Below are positions 23,534-31,957 of a DNA stretch of 33,562 nt, piece after piece. The stretch is from Bdellovibrio sp. (GTDB lineage: Bacteria; Myxococcota; SpSt-1050), in NCBI GenBank assembly GCA_020725805.1, contig DYEF01000052.1, positions 1 through 33,562 on the forward strand, written 5' to 3'. Each line of letters begins with the position of its first letter. Position 1 is the stretch's first letter. The translations under genes and the position numbers were made by a program. The notes under the pieces were generated by a model. The model worked only from the letters and a program-made list of their open reading frames with translations, searched no databases and was not told the origin of the DNA.

Positions 23534-24868
23534 TTACTTCCTCTTCTGTGATTTTAATACTCTGTTTTCAATGATATACTTAAGACCCAGAGCCTCCTTC
23601 TCCTGAAGTTCATACCTAACCCTCTTGTAAGGCTTGTTAATTTTGAGCAGCCTGCCGAGGTCGATCGGTGTCGCCACCACTACAAGGTCACAGGGAGTAT
23701 CGTTTATAGTCTTTTCAAGTTCCTTCATCTGGGTCTTTGAATATCCCATAGCCGGAAGTAGAGTTCCGATATGAGGATACTTTTCAAATGTCTTCTTTAT
23801 CGAACCGGTGGCATAAGGTCTCGGGTCGATAATCTCATGGGCTCCGTATTGTCTTGCGGCAACAATACCTGCACCATATTTCATCTCGCCGTGTGTAAGT
23901 GTCGGGCCATCCTCTACCACAAGCACCTTTTTACCCTTTATATCTTCCGGTTTATCGATTATAATCGGGGAATCGGCGTGTATTATGACAGCCTTGGGAT
24001 TCTTGAGTTTTATGTTATTTTCTACGATTTCGATATTTTCATGAGTGGTGCTGTCAACCTTATTTATCACCACAACATCTGCCCTGTAGAGATTTGCAGT
24101 CCCGGGATAATAAAGGAGTTCATGTCCGGGTCTGTGGGGGTCAACGACCACAACCTCGAGGTCCGGTATATAAAACGGGAGGTCATTATTTCCTCCGTCC
24201 CAGATAATAATATCGGACTCCTTCTCTGCCTCCTTAAGGATATCCAGATAATCTACACCTGCATAAACGATGATACCTGCGCTGATATGGGGTTCGTATT
24301 CCTCGCGTTCCTCGATAGTGCACTCGTGCTTGTCGAGGTCCTCAAGAACCGCAAACCTCTGGACTCTCTGCTTGTTCAGGTCCCCGTAAGGCATAGGATG
24401 TCTTATAACTGTAACCCTGAGTCCCAGCTCTTTGAGAACTGTTGCAATCTTTCGCGTGGTCTGTGATTTACCGCAACCCGTTCTGACCGCGCATATTGAA
24501 ATGACCGGTTTGCTGCTCTTTATCATAGACTTTTCGGCCCCGATAAAACGGAAATCGGCACCGGCAGCAATAACCGAACAGGCCTTGTCCATTACGTAGT
24601 TGTGAGATACATCGGAATAGGCAAAGACCACCTCGTCGACCTTTTTCTCCCTTACTATCTTTATCAGATCTGCCTCAGAGAGTATAGGAATCCCGTCAGG
24701 ATAGAGAGAACCGGCAAGTTCAGGAGGATACTTCCTCCCGTCTATATCAGGTATCTGTGTAGCAGTAAATGCCACTACATCATAATCCGGATTATCCCTG
24801 TAATAAACATTGAAGTTGTGGAAATCCCTCCCCGCTGCTCCCATAATAACTACTCTCTTCTTTGACAT
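23534..24868 (-). CDS. Cyclic 2,3-diphosphoglycerate synthetase-like ATPase
   Basis: This 444-residue protein resembles archaeal cyclic 2,3-diphosphoglycerate synthetase. It has an N-terminal Rossmann-like part (RVVIMGAAGRDFHNFNVYYR, then VVAFTATQIPDIDGRKYPP), a P-loop AVRTGCGKS (128-136), IIWDGGNNDLPF and VVVINKVDS nucleotide-binding segments, and a C-terminal DLGRLLKINKPYKRVRYEL region typical of the family. In thermophilic archaea the product is a thermoprotectant. Bacterial members are common beside carbamate kinase and their reaction is not established. The ATG at 24868 has AAGGAGGT upstream and fits the family start; an upstream in-frame codon at 24892 is less likely. Confidence 0.85.
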   Translation of the reverse strand: MSKKRVVIMGAAGRDFHNFNVYYRDNPDYDVVAFTATQIPDIDGRKYPPELAGSLYPDGIPILSEADLIKIVREKKVDEVVFAYSDVSHNYVMDKACSVIAAGADFRFIGAEKSMIKSSKPVISICAVRTGCGKSQTTRKIATVLKELGLRVTVIRHPMPYGDLNKQRVQRFAVLEDLDKHECTIEEREEYEPHISAGIIVYAGVDYLDILKEAEKESDIIIWDGGNNDLPFYIPDLEVVVVDPHRPGHELLYYPGTANLYRADVVVINKVDSTTHENIEIVENNIKLKNPKAVIIHADSPIIIDKPEDIKGKKVLVVEDGPTLTHGEMKYGAGIVAARQYGAHEIIDPRPYATGSIKKTFEKYPHIGTLLPAMGYSKTQMKELEKTINDTPCDLVVVATPIDLGRLLKINKPYKRVRYELQEKEALGLKYIIENRVLKSQKRK

Positions 24869-24956
24869 AAAGACCTCCTTATATATAAACATCCTGCATT
24901 AAAAAACAATGCAAAGATTCAATCCTCATCAGCGGAGGCCCAGCAGCACCCTGAGA

Positions 24957-25247
24957 TTACTTCTTGTTAATAAGTCCGTTTACCAGTACTGTCAATCTCG
25001 AGATGTGTCTTGATGCATTCTTGACCTTTATATACCCGTTCTGTGCAGCCTTATCAAACTTCTTCTGGACCTGTCTTAAGAACTCCAGAGCCTTCTCTTT
25101 ATCACCTTTGGCTACAAGTTCTCTAAGCTTCTTTGAATAGGTCTTGAGTTCTGACAGAAAACGGGTATTCTGTGCCCTCTTCTTCAGGTTCTGTCTTTGT
25201 CTCTTCAATACTGATGGCTTTCTCTTTGGTGGTTTTCTTGCTGGCAA
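24957..25247 (-). CDS. rpsT: 30S ribosomal protein S20
   Basis: This 96-residue, Lys/Arg-rich helical protein matches S20: RKPPKRKPSVLKRQRQNLKK at the N-terminus, then a helical middle and NASRHISRLTVLVN near the end. It binds 16S rRNA early in 30S assembly. It starts with TTG, with AGGAGG nine bases upstream. A rare UUG start is also used by E. coli rpsT, where translation is autoregulated, so the start choice may be functional here. It lies between the nitrogenase-like pair and the cPGS-like gene. A GGCATATGCC palindrome and a run of T lie in its leader. Confidence 0.92.
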   Translation of the reverse strand: MPARKPPKRKPSVLKRQRQNLKKRAQNTRFLSELKTYSKKLRELVAKGDKEKALEFLRQVQKKFDKAAQNGYIKVKNASRHISRLTVLVNGLINKK

Positions 25248-25272
25248 TTTACTTTACCTCCTAAAAAAAATA

Positions 25273-25282
25273 GGCATATGCC
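25273..25282. repeat. Palindrome GGCATATGCC in the rpsT leader
   Basis: This perfect 10-base palindrome is followed on the minus strand by eight T and then the AGGAGG of rpsT. The stem is too short for a strong terminator. It could be a protein-binding site or a weak end point for the nitrogenase-like transcript. Confidence 0.3.
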
Positions 25283-25324
25283 ACTAACATAATAAATTAA
25301 AACAGTCAAATAAATAAAAGGCGG

Positions 25325-26647
25325 TTAAATATGGCCGTAGACACCCCTGACTTCGGCATATCTGAGTTCTCTGACAATCCTGCTGACTATCGAAAGAAAA
25401 CCATTGAATCCAATATAAGGTTCTTCGTAAACACTGTGGGAAAAATAGGAAGGGAATCCTATCTCCAGTGCGGCCTTCCCGCTTCCGATAAAATAGGAAC
25501 TCATATCGCTGTTTCCGACATACAGGTCGATTTTTTTCTCCTTTACAAGTGCAAGTCCGTCCTCAAAGACATCATTAATCGAAGGTTCAAAAATAATATC
25601 AGGAGAATCATTGTCGAGATATCTCTTCTTGTCCGAAGTGTTCGGAATAATGGCCTTATATATCTTTGCACCAAGCAGACAGAGGGAATTTTTCAGCGGC
25701 ACAAAAAGGACAGGGTCTCCGCAATAAACGATTTTCAGCCCGTTAAAATATTGCTCAATAAGCGGTTCCATCCTTCTTGCAACCTTTTTTATTTCACTAT
25801 CGATAAATCCTGAGGCATTCTTAATCCCGAAGTGGGCAGCTACATCACCAAGCATCTTTGCCGTCGGCTCTAACCCTACAGGATAATCAGACTTCAGAAG
25901 GGGGAGATTCAGCCTCTCTGCAAGGATTGAAGCCGCCTCACCACCATACCCGAAAGAGACTATAAGTTCCGCATCCGATATAGCCTTGAGGTCGTTATAT
26001 CTTCCGCCGGCCGGCCATACAGAACAGAGGTCAACCCCGATTCCGGCAAATATCCTTTTCAGTTCAAAAATATTGGCAAAATTATCATATTCGTTTCTGT
26101 CGAAAAGATATCCCACAATCCCGACCGACCTTTTCTTCACCTTCCCCTTCTTCAGGCCGATTCCGGATGCAATGACCTTCAGAAATTCCGAATAACCGTC
26201 CATCCAGTCCCCCGACAGGGATTTGTTGGCAAACTCAAATGCAGGCTTACGGTATTTCAGGACAATCTCCCGTAAAAGTCTTTTATAATCAACTGCTGTT
26301 ACCGCCGCCATCGGCATAGGTGTAATTCCGAGGGCACCAGTAAAAGGCTGCGAGGCGATTTTTTCGAGAAACTTTAGTATCTTTGCCTCCCTTGAACCTG
26401 CCATCATAACAGGATGCAGCGCTGTATTCCCTATACGATGATAGCCCGAGAGATTAGTAAGGTCAGAATAAAAATCCTGATTGAGCGTAATATACTGGGT
26501 CTTCATATACGAACAGTCCGGCCCGTCGACCAGAAGATAGAAGTCCCTCACTGCATTGACTCCGAGATACAGACCGACCATATACGGGCTCATAAGCCGC
26601 TGCGAAAACCTTCGGTTATCTTTTTTTACATTTTTATTCTTCTTCAT
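25325..26647 (-). CDS. Nitrogenase-component-1-like protein, second subunit
   Basis: This 440-residue protein belongs by motif to the nitrogenase component 1 fold (NifD/K, NifE/N, BchN/B). The region YLGVNAVRDFYLLVDGPDC (27-45) aligns with the family segment whose Cys binds the P-cluster or [4Fe-4S] cluster, giving C45. RSVGIVGYLFDRNEYDNFANIFELKR region (173-198), then AELIVSFGYGGEAASILAER, and the C-terminal IDLYVGNSDMSSYFIG, GFPSYFSHSVYEEPYIGFNG follow the family order. The Cys expected near 110 is replaced (GITPMPMAAV). H404 stands near the place of the FeMo-cofactor His of NifD, although the spacing differs. It overlaps the end of the 601-residue partner by 14 bases, so the two likely form a heteromer. 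It is not true NifDK. Confidence 0.75.
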   Translation of the reverse strand: MKKNKNVKKDNRRFSQRLMSPYMVGLYLGVNAVRDFYLLVDGPDCSYMKTQYITLNQDFYSDLTNLSGYHRIGNTALHPVMMAGSREAKILKFLEKIASQPFTGALGITPMPMAAVTAVDYKRLLREIVLKYRKPAFEFANKSLSGDWMDGYSEFLKVIASGIGLKKGKVKKRSVGIVGYLFDRNEYDNFANIFELKRIFAGIGVDLCSVWPAGGRYNDLKAISDAELIVSFGYGGEAASILAERLNLPLLKSDYPVGLEPTAKMLGDVAAHFGIKNASGFIDSEIKKVARRMEPLIEQYFNGLKIVYCGDPVLFVPLKNSLCLLGAKIYKAIIPNTSDKKRYLDNDSPDIIFEPSINDVFEDGLALVKEKKIDLYVGNSDMSSYFIGSGKAALEIGFPSYFSHSVYEEPYIGFNGFLSIVSRIVRELRYAEVRGVYGHI

Positions 26648-28439
26648 ATCTGCCAGAATAATCCCTTCTCAGATAGTGATAATATTTTGAAAAGAATCTG
26701 TTGCCACAACTTTCTATAATCTTTTTCATAGAATAGAGCGCCCCTTCAAAACCCACCTCAAAGTCAGTAAGCGACAGGGCATTCTTGCCGGAGGATGAAA
26801 TTCTCCAGTCACTGGAGTGATTCGAAAAGACGAACTGAGAGCGGCTGCCTCTTAAAAGTCTCATCATTGTATCAAAGGAATCAAAGAATCTTATCTCAAA
26901 ATTGTGGTACCCGCTGAGAACCTGCATAATCTTATCCGAACTCCCCCTGGCCTCTTCACGGCTTCCTGCCTTTATCAGTATCTCGATTCTTGAACCCGCC
27001 TCCATAAAAAACGGCAGCAGCGGCACTCCCCAGCATCTGGCTGAATCTGTAAGATATGCCTCTTCATCTTTCCGTATGACGAAAATAACCCCGATATCTT
27101 TCATCTTTTCCTTCAGAGACTCATATATTTCCACAGTTTCGGGATTAATATATTTCATCAAATCACTTTCAGATATTCCGATATCAAACAACTTTGCAAC
27201 CTCCCTTATCCATCTGACAGTGCCACGAAAACCGTAAGGTGCATCCGGTGCCGCATATCTGTGGGAAGAGGCCGAATTTAACTGGGAATACAGATGACTC
27301 CAGAGCGCATTAGGTTTGAATATATCTATCCCTCCTTCAAAATATCTTCTCAGTGTCTTCGGTGAGACATCAGGGATAGCTGCAGCGTTAACCTTTATCC
27401 CGATACTCTGAAGAACAGCAGTCAGTTTTTCAAGATAGACGTCCTTTTCGTAACCCAAAAGATTGACAACATTTTTCCTGCGGTTCTTTTTCAGGCGAGA
27501 TTTTTTATTATTCGACAAAAAAAGATTTTTGAGCACGACTTCCATAGACTGCGGTGTTACGGTGAGATACAAAAGATTCTTTCCCCTGCTCTTTGCCTGC
27601 CTGACAACGGATTCGACATCCTCACCGGTAACAACCGGAGTGCAGGTATTCGAGAGAAAGATATTCTTCCCTTTGACCTTTGAGAAGGCATAATCCAGCA
27701 CCTCCCTGACCTTGTTGTGTCCCATAATTATATCCTTTTCTCTCAGGTCAGTCGAAAAGAATTTATTTACATCCGGCAGTTCATCCCTTCTGATATTCTT
27801 ATACTTCTCAGGGTTACCCGACAACCATGGATATCTGACAAGAAATCTCACGATTCTCAGATCCAGATTCGGTTTTAAGGATACACACTCTATATCAGAA
27901 TGCTGAATAAAAACACAGTTTTCATATATATTGACTGAATCCAGCTGACCCCTTGCAAACTCCCCTTCGGCAAAGAAATTTGCATAGAGGTCCCTGCCGC
28001 CCCAGCTGTCGAGATGATTCTCCGGCCTGTCAGGATTCTCGAATGAAGGGAGAGAGGCAGACGGATTTCCGAGTTCGGGGTCCTGACGAAGTATCCCTGT
28101 TATATCATCAAATGTCCTGTCTGAGAGGTCGAGTGAAAGAATATGAGATGCAAAATCCTCATTATTGTCCGGGCTGCTGTAATAAATATCCAGATATTTC
28201 GTCTTTACCAGAGACTGCTGGGTATCAATCCGTTTTGCAATATACAGGGTAATCTTCCTTTTTTCATTATCTTTGGGAAGGATATCGAGCACAATCCGGT
28301 TCCCTATCCAGCCGATCGCCGATATTTCAAAACCGGTATTTTCAAGCTTAAGCAGGGAAGTAAATCTATCAATGCTGTACTTTCCGCAGGCAAGTCTGAG
28401 CCCTTCAATATCCTTTTGATTTTCAAGATACCTGTGCAA
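26634..28439 (-). CDS. Nitrogenase-component-1-like protein with unknown N-terminal domain
   Basis: This 601-residue protein has an unrecognised N-terminal domain (1 to about 165), then a nitrogenase component 1 fold. ENCVFIQHSDIECVS (173-187) sits where NifK has its VHGSQGC cluster segment. STDLREKDIIMGHNKV (229-244) and KNIFLSNTCTPVVTGEDVESV (258-278) match the NifK-type signature with the cluster Cys at C266. NLLGY (326-330), PNALWSHLYSQLNS, APDAPYGFRGTVRWI (397-411) and the C-terminal DFEVGFEGALYSMKKII (559-575) continue in family order. Candidate cluster ligands are C175, C185 and C266. It starts with TTG behind CGAGGTG. The substrate is unknown, and no NifH/BchL-like ATPase is in the window. 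Confidence is moderate for the fold and low for function. Confidence 0.75.
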   Translation of the reverse strand: MHRYLENQKDIEGLRLACGKYSIDRFTSLLKLENTGFEISAIGWIGNRIVLDILPKDNEKRKITLYIAKRIDTQQSLVKTKYLDIYYSSPDNNEDFASHILSLDLSDRTFDDITGILRQDPELGNPSASLPSFENPDRPENHLDSWGGRDLYANFFAEGEFARGQLDSVNIYENCVFIQHSDIECVSLKPNLDLRIVRFLVRYPWLSGNPEKYKNIRRDELPDVNKFFSTDLREKDIIMGHNKVREVLDYAFSKVKGKNIFLSNTCTPVVTGEDVESVVRQAKSRGKNLLYLTVTPQSMEVVLKNLFLSNNKKSRLKKNRRKNVVNLLGYEKDVYLEKLTAVLQSIGIKVNAAAIPDVSPKTLRRYFEGGIDIFKPNALWSHLYSQLNSASSHRYAAPDAPYGFRGTVRWIREVAKLFDIGISESDLMKYINPETVEIYESLKEKMKDIGVIFVIRKDEEAYLTDSARCWGVPLLPFFMEAGSRIEILIKAGSREEARGSSDKIMQVLSGYHNFEIRFFDSFDTMMRLLRGSRSQFVFSNHSSDWRISSSGKNALSLTDFEVGFEGALYSMKKIIESCGNRFFSKYYHYLRRDYSGRYEEE

Positions 28440-28472
28440 GATTCACCTCGTACTCAACATATATCACACTTT

Positions 28473-29096
28473 TCAGGTCTCACATAACATTTTGAGACTC
28501 TTTTCGGAAAGTGATATCAGTTCTTCCCTGATTAGTTTTTTATAATAATCAGTTTCTGTATTCTCCTTGATATCAATCGGGTCCGAAAAACAGATACAGA
28601 CTTTTGCAAAAGGTGGTGCAAGCATAAATCTGTCCCAGGATTTTTCGAGTCTGTACATAGGTTTTGCGGCAGCGGAGACACAGACAACCGGGGCTCCGGT
28701 TGAGAGTGATAGCCTTATAATACCGCTTTTGACCTCGTTAAGAGGTCCTCTGGGGCCATCGACCGTAATGGCGGCCGATTCACCCGACTTCACTGCCGAT
28801 ACAAGTTCATCCAGTGCCTCGCTACCCCTTCTTGAAGATGACCCTCTTACAATCCCGAATCCGAGATTTCTCAAGACTGATGCTGCAATCTCACCATCTT
28901 TTGACAGACTTACAAGGATATTTGTCCTGAAAGGCGCCCTGTATGAGGCAACGAGCATCTGGGCCGAATGAAAAAGGGCAAACAGAAAAGGTCCTTTTTG
29001 GGAATAAAGAAATTCATCATTATAAGCTCTGTACCTGTAGCTCCTGATTATCCTGCTTACCAGAAGAGAACTGAGAGTTAGTAAAAAAGGCATCAT
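28473..29096 (-). CDS. DUF374 lysophospholipid-acyltransferase-like protein
   Basis: This 207-residue protein matches the DUF374 branch of the LPLAT acyltransferase superfamily: LFALFHSAQM (acyltransferase His motif), then VSLSKDGEIAASVLRNLGFG, IVRGSSSRRGSEALDEL, and AAITVDGPRGPLNEVKSG, then APVVCVSAAA. Such proteins transfer acyl chains onto lipid A or related lipids at the inner membrane; the exact acceptor is unknown. A short hydrophobic N-terminus may anchor it. It starts (ATGATG) one base after the CapA-like stop and ends 33 bases before the nitrogenase-like gene. Confidence 0.86.
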   Translation of the reverse strand: MMPFLLTLSSLLVSRIIRSYRYRAYNDEFLYSQKGPFLFALFHSAQMLVASYRAPFRTNILVSLSKDGEIAASVLRNLGFGIVRGSSSRRGSEALDELVSAVKSGESAAITVDGPRGPLNEVKSGIIRLSLSTGAPVVCVSAAAKPMYRLEKSWDRFMLAPPFAKVCICFSDPIDIKENTETDYYKKLIREELISLSEKSLKMLCET

Positions 29097-29097
29097 C

Positions 29098-30405
29098 TTA
29101 TCTTACAAAATCTTCTCCGAGAGTCGACTTTATCAGTTTCAGTCTCAATAAAAGATTTTCAAGCTCGAGAAGCAATTCCTTCTTCTTCTTTTCGTCTTTT
29201 TCCGCATCTATCATCTTCTTAAGCTCCTCTATCCGTTCATTAATAGGGAAGACGAAGATATTTAGTTTTTCATCAATACCTTTTGAAAAACAGAGGTGAT
29301 TATTGCTTGTCCACAAAGGGATAAAATGCAAATCCGAAATTACCGAAAAAGAGGTCTCACCATAAGAATATTTTATTATTTTGAATTTTAAGACAGCCGA
29401 ATCCCTTGTCCTCCCCTCATCTTCACCGGATACAGGATAGGAATAATTCCGGCTCTGATTCGATATAAAATTCCCCATCGAAAATGCAACCGGGACTACC
29501 CTTTTGTCATCAGAGACCAACAGTTCGAAAGGCTGAAGTATATGGGGATGACCGCCGATTATGATATCTGCACCTGCTTTGGCAAGCAGACCGGCAATCT
29601 CTCTCTGTGTATTATCAGGTTCCTTCATATACTCCTGACCCCAGTGGATATATACAATTATAATATCATATTTGTCTTTTGCATCCTCTATGGCTTTGAT
29701 GTCAGTCTCCTTTTCAAATTTCCTTACATATTCACCGAGCGACTTATAATCAGGGAGATTATTTAGTATTGTAGTAAAACCGAAAATGGCCGTTTTTATA
29801 CCGTTTTTTTCTATTACAAGAGGGACAGGCTTATCGTTATACCTGCTGTAAAAACCGGTATACATAATCTGTTTTTCTTTGAATATCTTCAACGTCTCCT
29901 CAAAACCTTTTATTTCCTGATCATAGATATGGTTGTTGGCAACATTGAATACATTTATGTTTGCGTCTCTTGCCGCACTGAGGAAATGGATATCCGAGTT
30001 AAAAACAAAAGGCCTGCCTGAATTACCTGTGGCAGGAGCAAGCGGGGATTCATAATTGGCAATCGTTATGTCCGTTTTCAGAATTTCCCTGACTTTTTCA
30101 TACAGATAGTCATACCCCTCGTTATTTATACTCACACCGTTCTTAACGATATTGTTCATTGAGGCCGACTTCTTTACATTCTGGTGCGGGATTAAATCGC
30201 CTACAGCTGCAACTCTCAGTTCACCTTCTTTTTTCAGCAGCCCTTTCGTAGACATTATCTGATCAGGCGGTCTTACGAGCCCCTGAATCTCGAAGCGGAT
30301 ATTCGTAACCTGCTGCTCCGACCTGACCGGAGCTGATGTCTGACAACCCTGCGAAATGACAGACAGGAAGACGAACAGAAAAATAACGGCTCTTGTCCTT
30401 CTCAT
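29098..30405 (-). CDS. CapA-family (PgsA-like) lipoprotein
   Basis: This 435-residue protein has a lipoprotein signal ending in ISQGC (Cys21) and a CapA-type metallophosphatase-like domain: AAVGDLIPH near 66, ITIANYESPLAP near 113, VFNVANNHIYDQ near 151, IVYIHWGQEYM near 248, and IIGGHPHILQPFELL near 280. CapA/PgsA proteins take part in poly-gamma-glutamate or other surface polymer production, and many homologues are of unknown role. The C-terminus is a charged helix that may form a coiled coil. The start overlaps the J-domain gene stop by four bases. Confidence 0.87.
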   Translation of the reverse strand: MRRTRAVIFLFVFLSVISQGCQTSAPVRSEQQVTNIRFEIQGLVRPPDQIMSTKGLLKKEGELRVAAVGDLIPHQNVKKSASMNNIVKNGVSINNEGYDYLYEKVREILKTDITIANYESPLAPATGNSGRPFVFNSDIHFLSAARDANINVFNVANNHIYDQEIKGFEETLKIFKEKQIMYTGFYSRYNDKPVPLVIEKNGIKTAIFGFTTILNNLPDYKSLGEYVRKFEKETDIKAIEDAKDKYDIIIVYIHWGQEYMKEPDNTQREIAGLLAKAGADIIIGGHPHILQPFELLVSDDKRVVPVAFSMGNFISNQSRNYSYPVSGEDEGRTRDSAVLKFKIIKYSYGETSFSVISDLHFIPLWTSNNHLCFSKGIDEKLNIFVFPINERIEELKKMIDAEKDEKKKKELLLELENLLLRLKLIKSTLGEDFVR

Positions 30406-31955
30406 TTCTTCTTTTTCTCGTATAGTTTTATTTCGATTGAGGCAATTGTATTATTGGGCTCGAGCTTGAGCAGTTTCTTGAAGGAATCAATCATCCTCTC
30501 CTCGTTTTTTGCCGCCTTATAGAGATACCCCAGAAAGAGAAAGAGGTCGGGCATCTCACGTTTCTTTGCAATCCCCTCGAGCGAACTGATTATCTTGCTG
30601 ATTTCAGCAGTATCCGAAGGCTTCTCCCTGAGATATTTGCCCCAGAGATAGTAAACCTTATATTCATCATCCGGATTCTTCTTCATTATCTCCTCGAGTA
30701 TCTGCAAGCCGGACTCGATATTCCTGTTGTTCTTTATTAGTGCCTTTGCCTTGATGAATTTTGCCTCTTCTTCAAGTATAGCCGAGATATCCACATCGGA
30801 CTTTCCGTCCTTGCTCTGTTTTATAGACGCCAGATAGTCCTTACGGTTTTCAGCCTTTTCGAGCCTCTGATATGCCTCGTTAATAAGTGCAAAGATATCC
30901 TCATAACACTTCTTTATCCTTTTGGACGCATCGACAGTAACAATATCCGGATGATACTTCTTTGCAAGGGCAAGATATGCCTTTTTTACCTGAGCATCGC
31001 CGGAATCTTCTGCAATGCCGAGCCTTTCAAAGAGATTCTTCTTTCTGAATTCCTCGAAAAAGGCAGTCAGTTCGGATACCTTCTTCTCCTCTTCGCTGTT
31101 AACATTACAGGCAGAAGGTTTCTCGTCTTTTACAGGAGCAGATGTCTTTCCGCACTCCGAAAATATATCTTTTTCCGCATTTTCGATATGAAAAACCGAT
31201 TCGAACATATCTTTACCGCGCCTCATCTCAATAAACGAACATAGCTTGAAATAATATGCCGCCCTCAGTCTGAATATATGTTCCGGATTTGCAGGGTCGA
31301 TCTGCGGTAGAAAATCAATGAACTTGCCGGAAGAACTTATAGCCTTTAGATATCTGAGCTCCTTGGGTCCGAGCCTCGCATTCTCCGCCGTCAGTCCCGA
31401 ACTCCTGACAACTACATCTATCTCGCTGTGGCGCGAAAAGAGTTTAAGAAAATATTCATCGGGGAGATGGGTAAAGATAGTGCTTTTGATCGCATCAACA
31501 GTATTGAATCTCAGATTAACCGGGAAGGGATAGACATCCCCCTCTATCCTGTAATATATATACATACCTTTTGAAAAGGTTGCCAGTCTTCCCAGTGCAC
31601 ATATCAGGAATTCGTTTATCAGCTGGATTATCTCATACGGTTTGATGAGACCGAGTGTCATAAGAACATCTGCCGTGCTCTTCTCTCCTACCTGCACAAG
31701 CTTTTTTACATCATTGAACTGATCGTCATTTATCCTGCCCTTCTTTTTCATAAAACCGGCAAACGAGAATTCGATATTCTCAGACTCTATGTTTACAATA
31801 TCACCCATATAGAGATAAATCCTGATTTTCGTCTGCTCGGACAGGATTTCTATATATCCGTTCTCCTTCAGAACGCCGAGCCTTATCATCAGCTCACATA
31901 TATTAATTTTGGAGATATCTCCTTTATATAATGGTTTGATGTTTAGATTTTGCAT
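30402..31955 (-). CDS. DUF4388-like domain + J-domain + TPR protein
   Basis: This 517-residue protein has an N-terminal DUF4388/PATAN-like region (KGDISKINICELMIRLG, YLYMGDIVNIE; 1 to about 240). A J domain follows near residues 305-360 (NLFERLGIAEDS, KKAYLALAKKYHPDIV, HPD at 335-337) and TPR-like helices reach the end (about 395-510). J domains recruit Hsp70; DUF4388 domains occur in Myxococcus-type regulatory and gliding-related proteins. The combination is typical of deltaproteobacteria. It starts two bases after the Memo-family stop and overlaps the CapA-like start by four bases. Its client is unknown. Confidence 0.85.
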   Translation of the reverse strand: MQNLNIKPLYKGDISKINICELMIRLGVLKENGYIEILSEQTKIRIYLYMGDIVNIESENIEFSFAGFMKKKGRINDDQFNDVKKLVQVGEKSTADVLMTLGLIKPYEIIQLINEFLICALGRLATFSKGMYIYYRIEGDVYPFPVNLRFNTVDAIKSTIFTHLPDEYFLKLFSRHSEIDVVVRSSGLTAENARLGPKELRYLKAISSSGKFIDFLPQIDPANPEHIFRLRAAYYFKLCSFIEMRRGKDMFESVFHIENAEKDIFSECGKTSAPVKDEKPSACNVNSEEEKKVSELTAFFEEFRKKNLFERLGIAEDSGDAQVKKAYLALAKKYHPDIVTVDASKRIKKCYEDIFALINEAYQRLEKAENRKDYLASIKQSKDGKSDVDISAILEEEAKFIKAKALIKNNRNIESGLQILEEIMKKNPDDEYKVYYLWGKYLREKPSDTAEISKIISSLEGIAKKREMPDLFLFLGYLYKAAKNEERMIDSFKKLLKLEPNNTIASIEIKLYEKKKK

Positions 31956-31957
31956 AA

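Noticed and set aside
24461-24487. P-loop of the cPGS-like protein as a NifH-like partner for the nitrogenase-like pair
   Set aside because: The surrounding sequence is that of the cyclic 2,3-diphosphoglycerate synthetase family and lacks the NifH cluster cysteines; it is separated by rpsT and belongs with carbamate kinase.
24895-24913. TGCATT/AATGCA hairpin after rpsT
   Set aside because: Six weak pairs with no T run in the transcript direction; not a convincing terminator.
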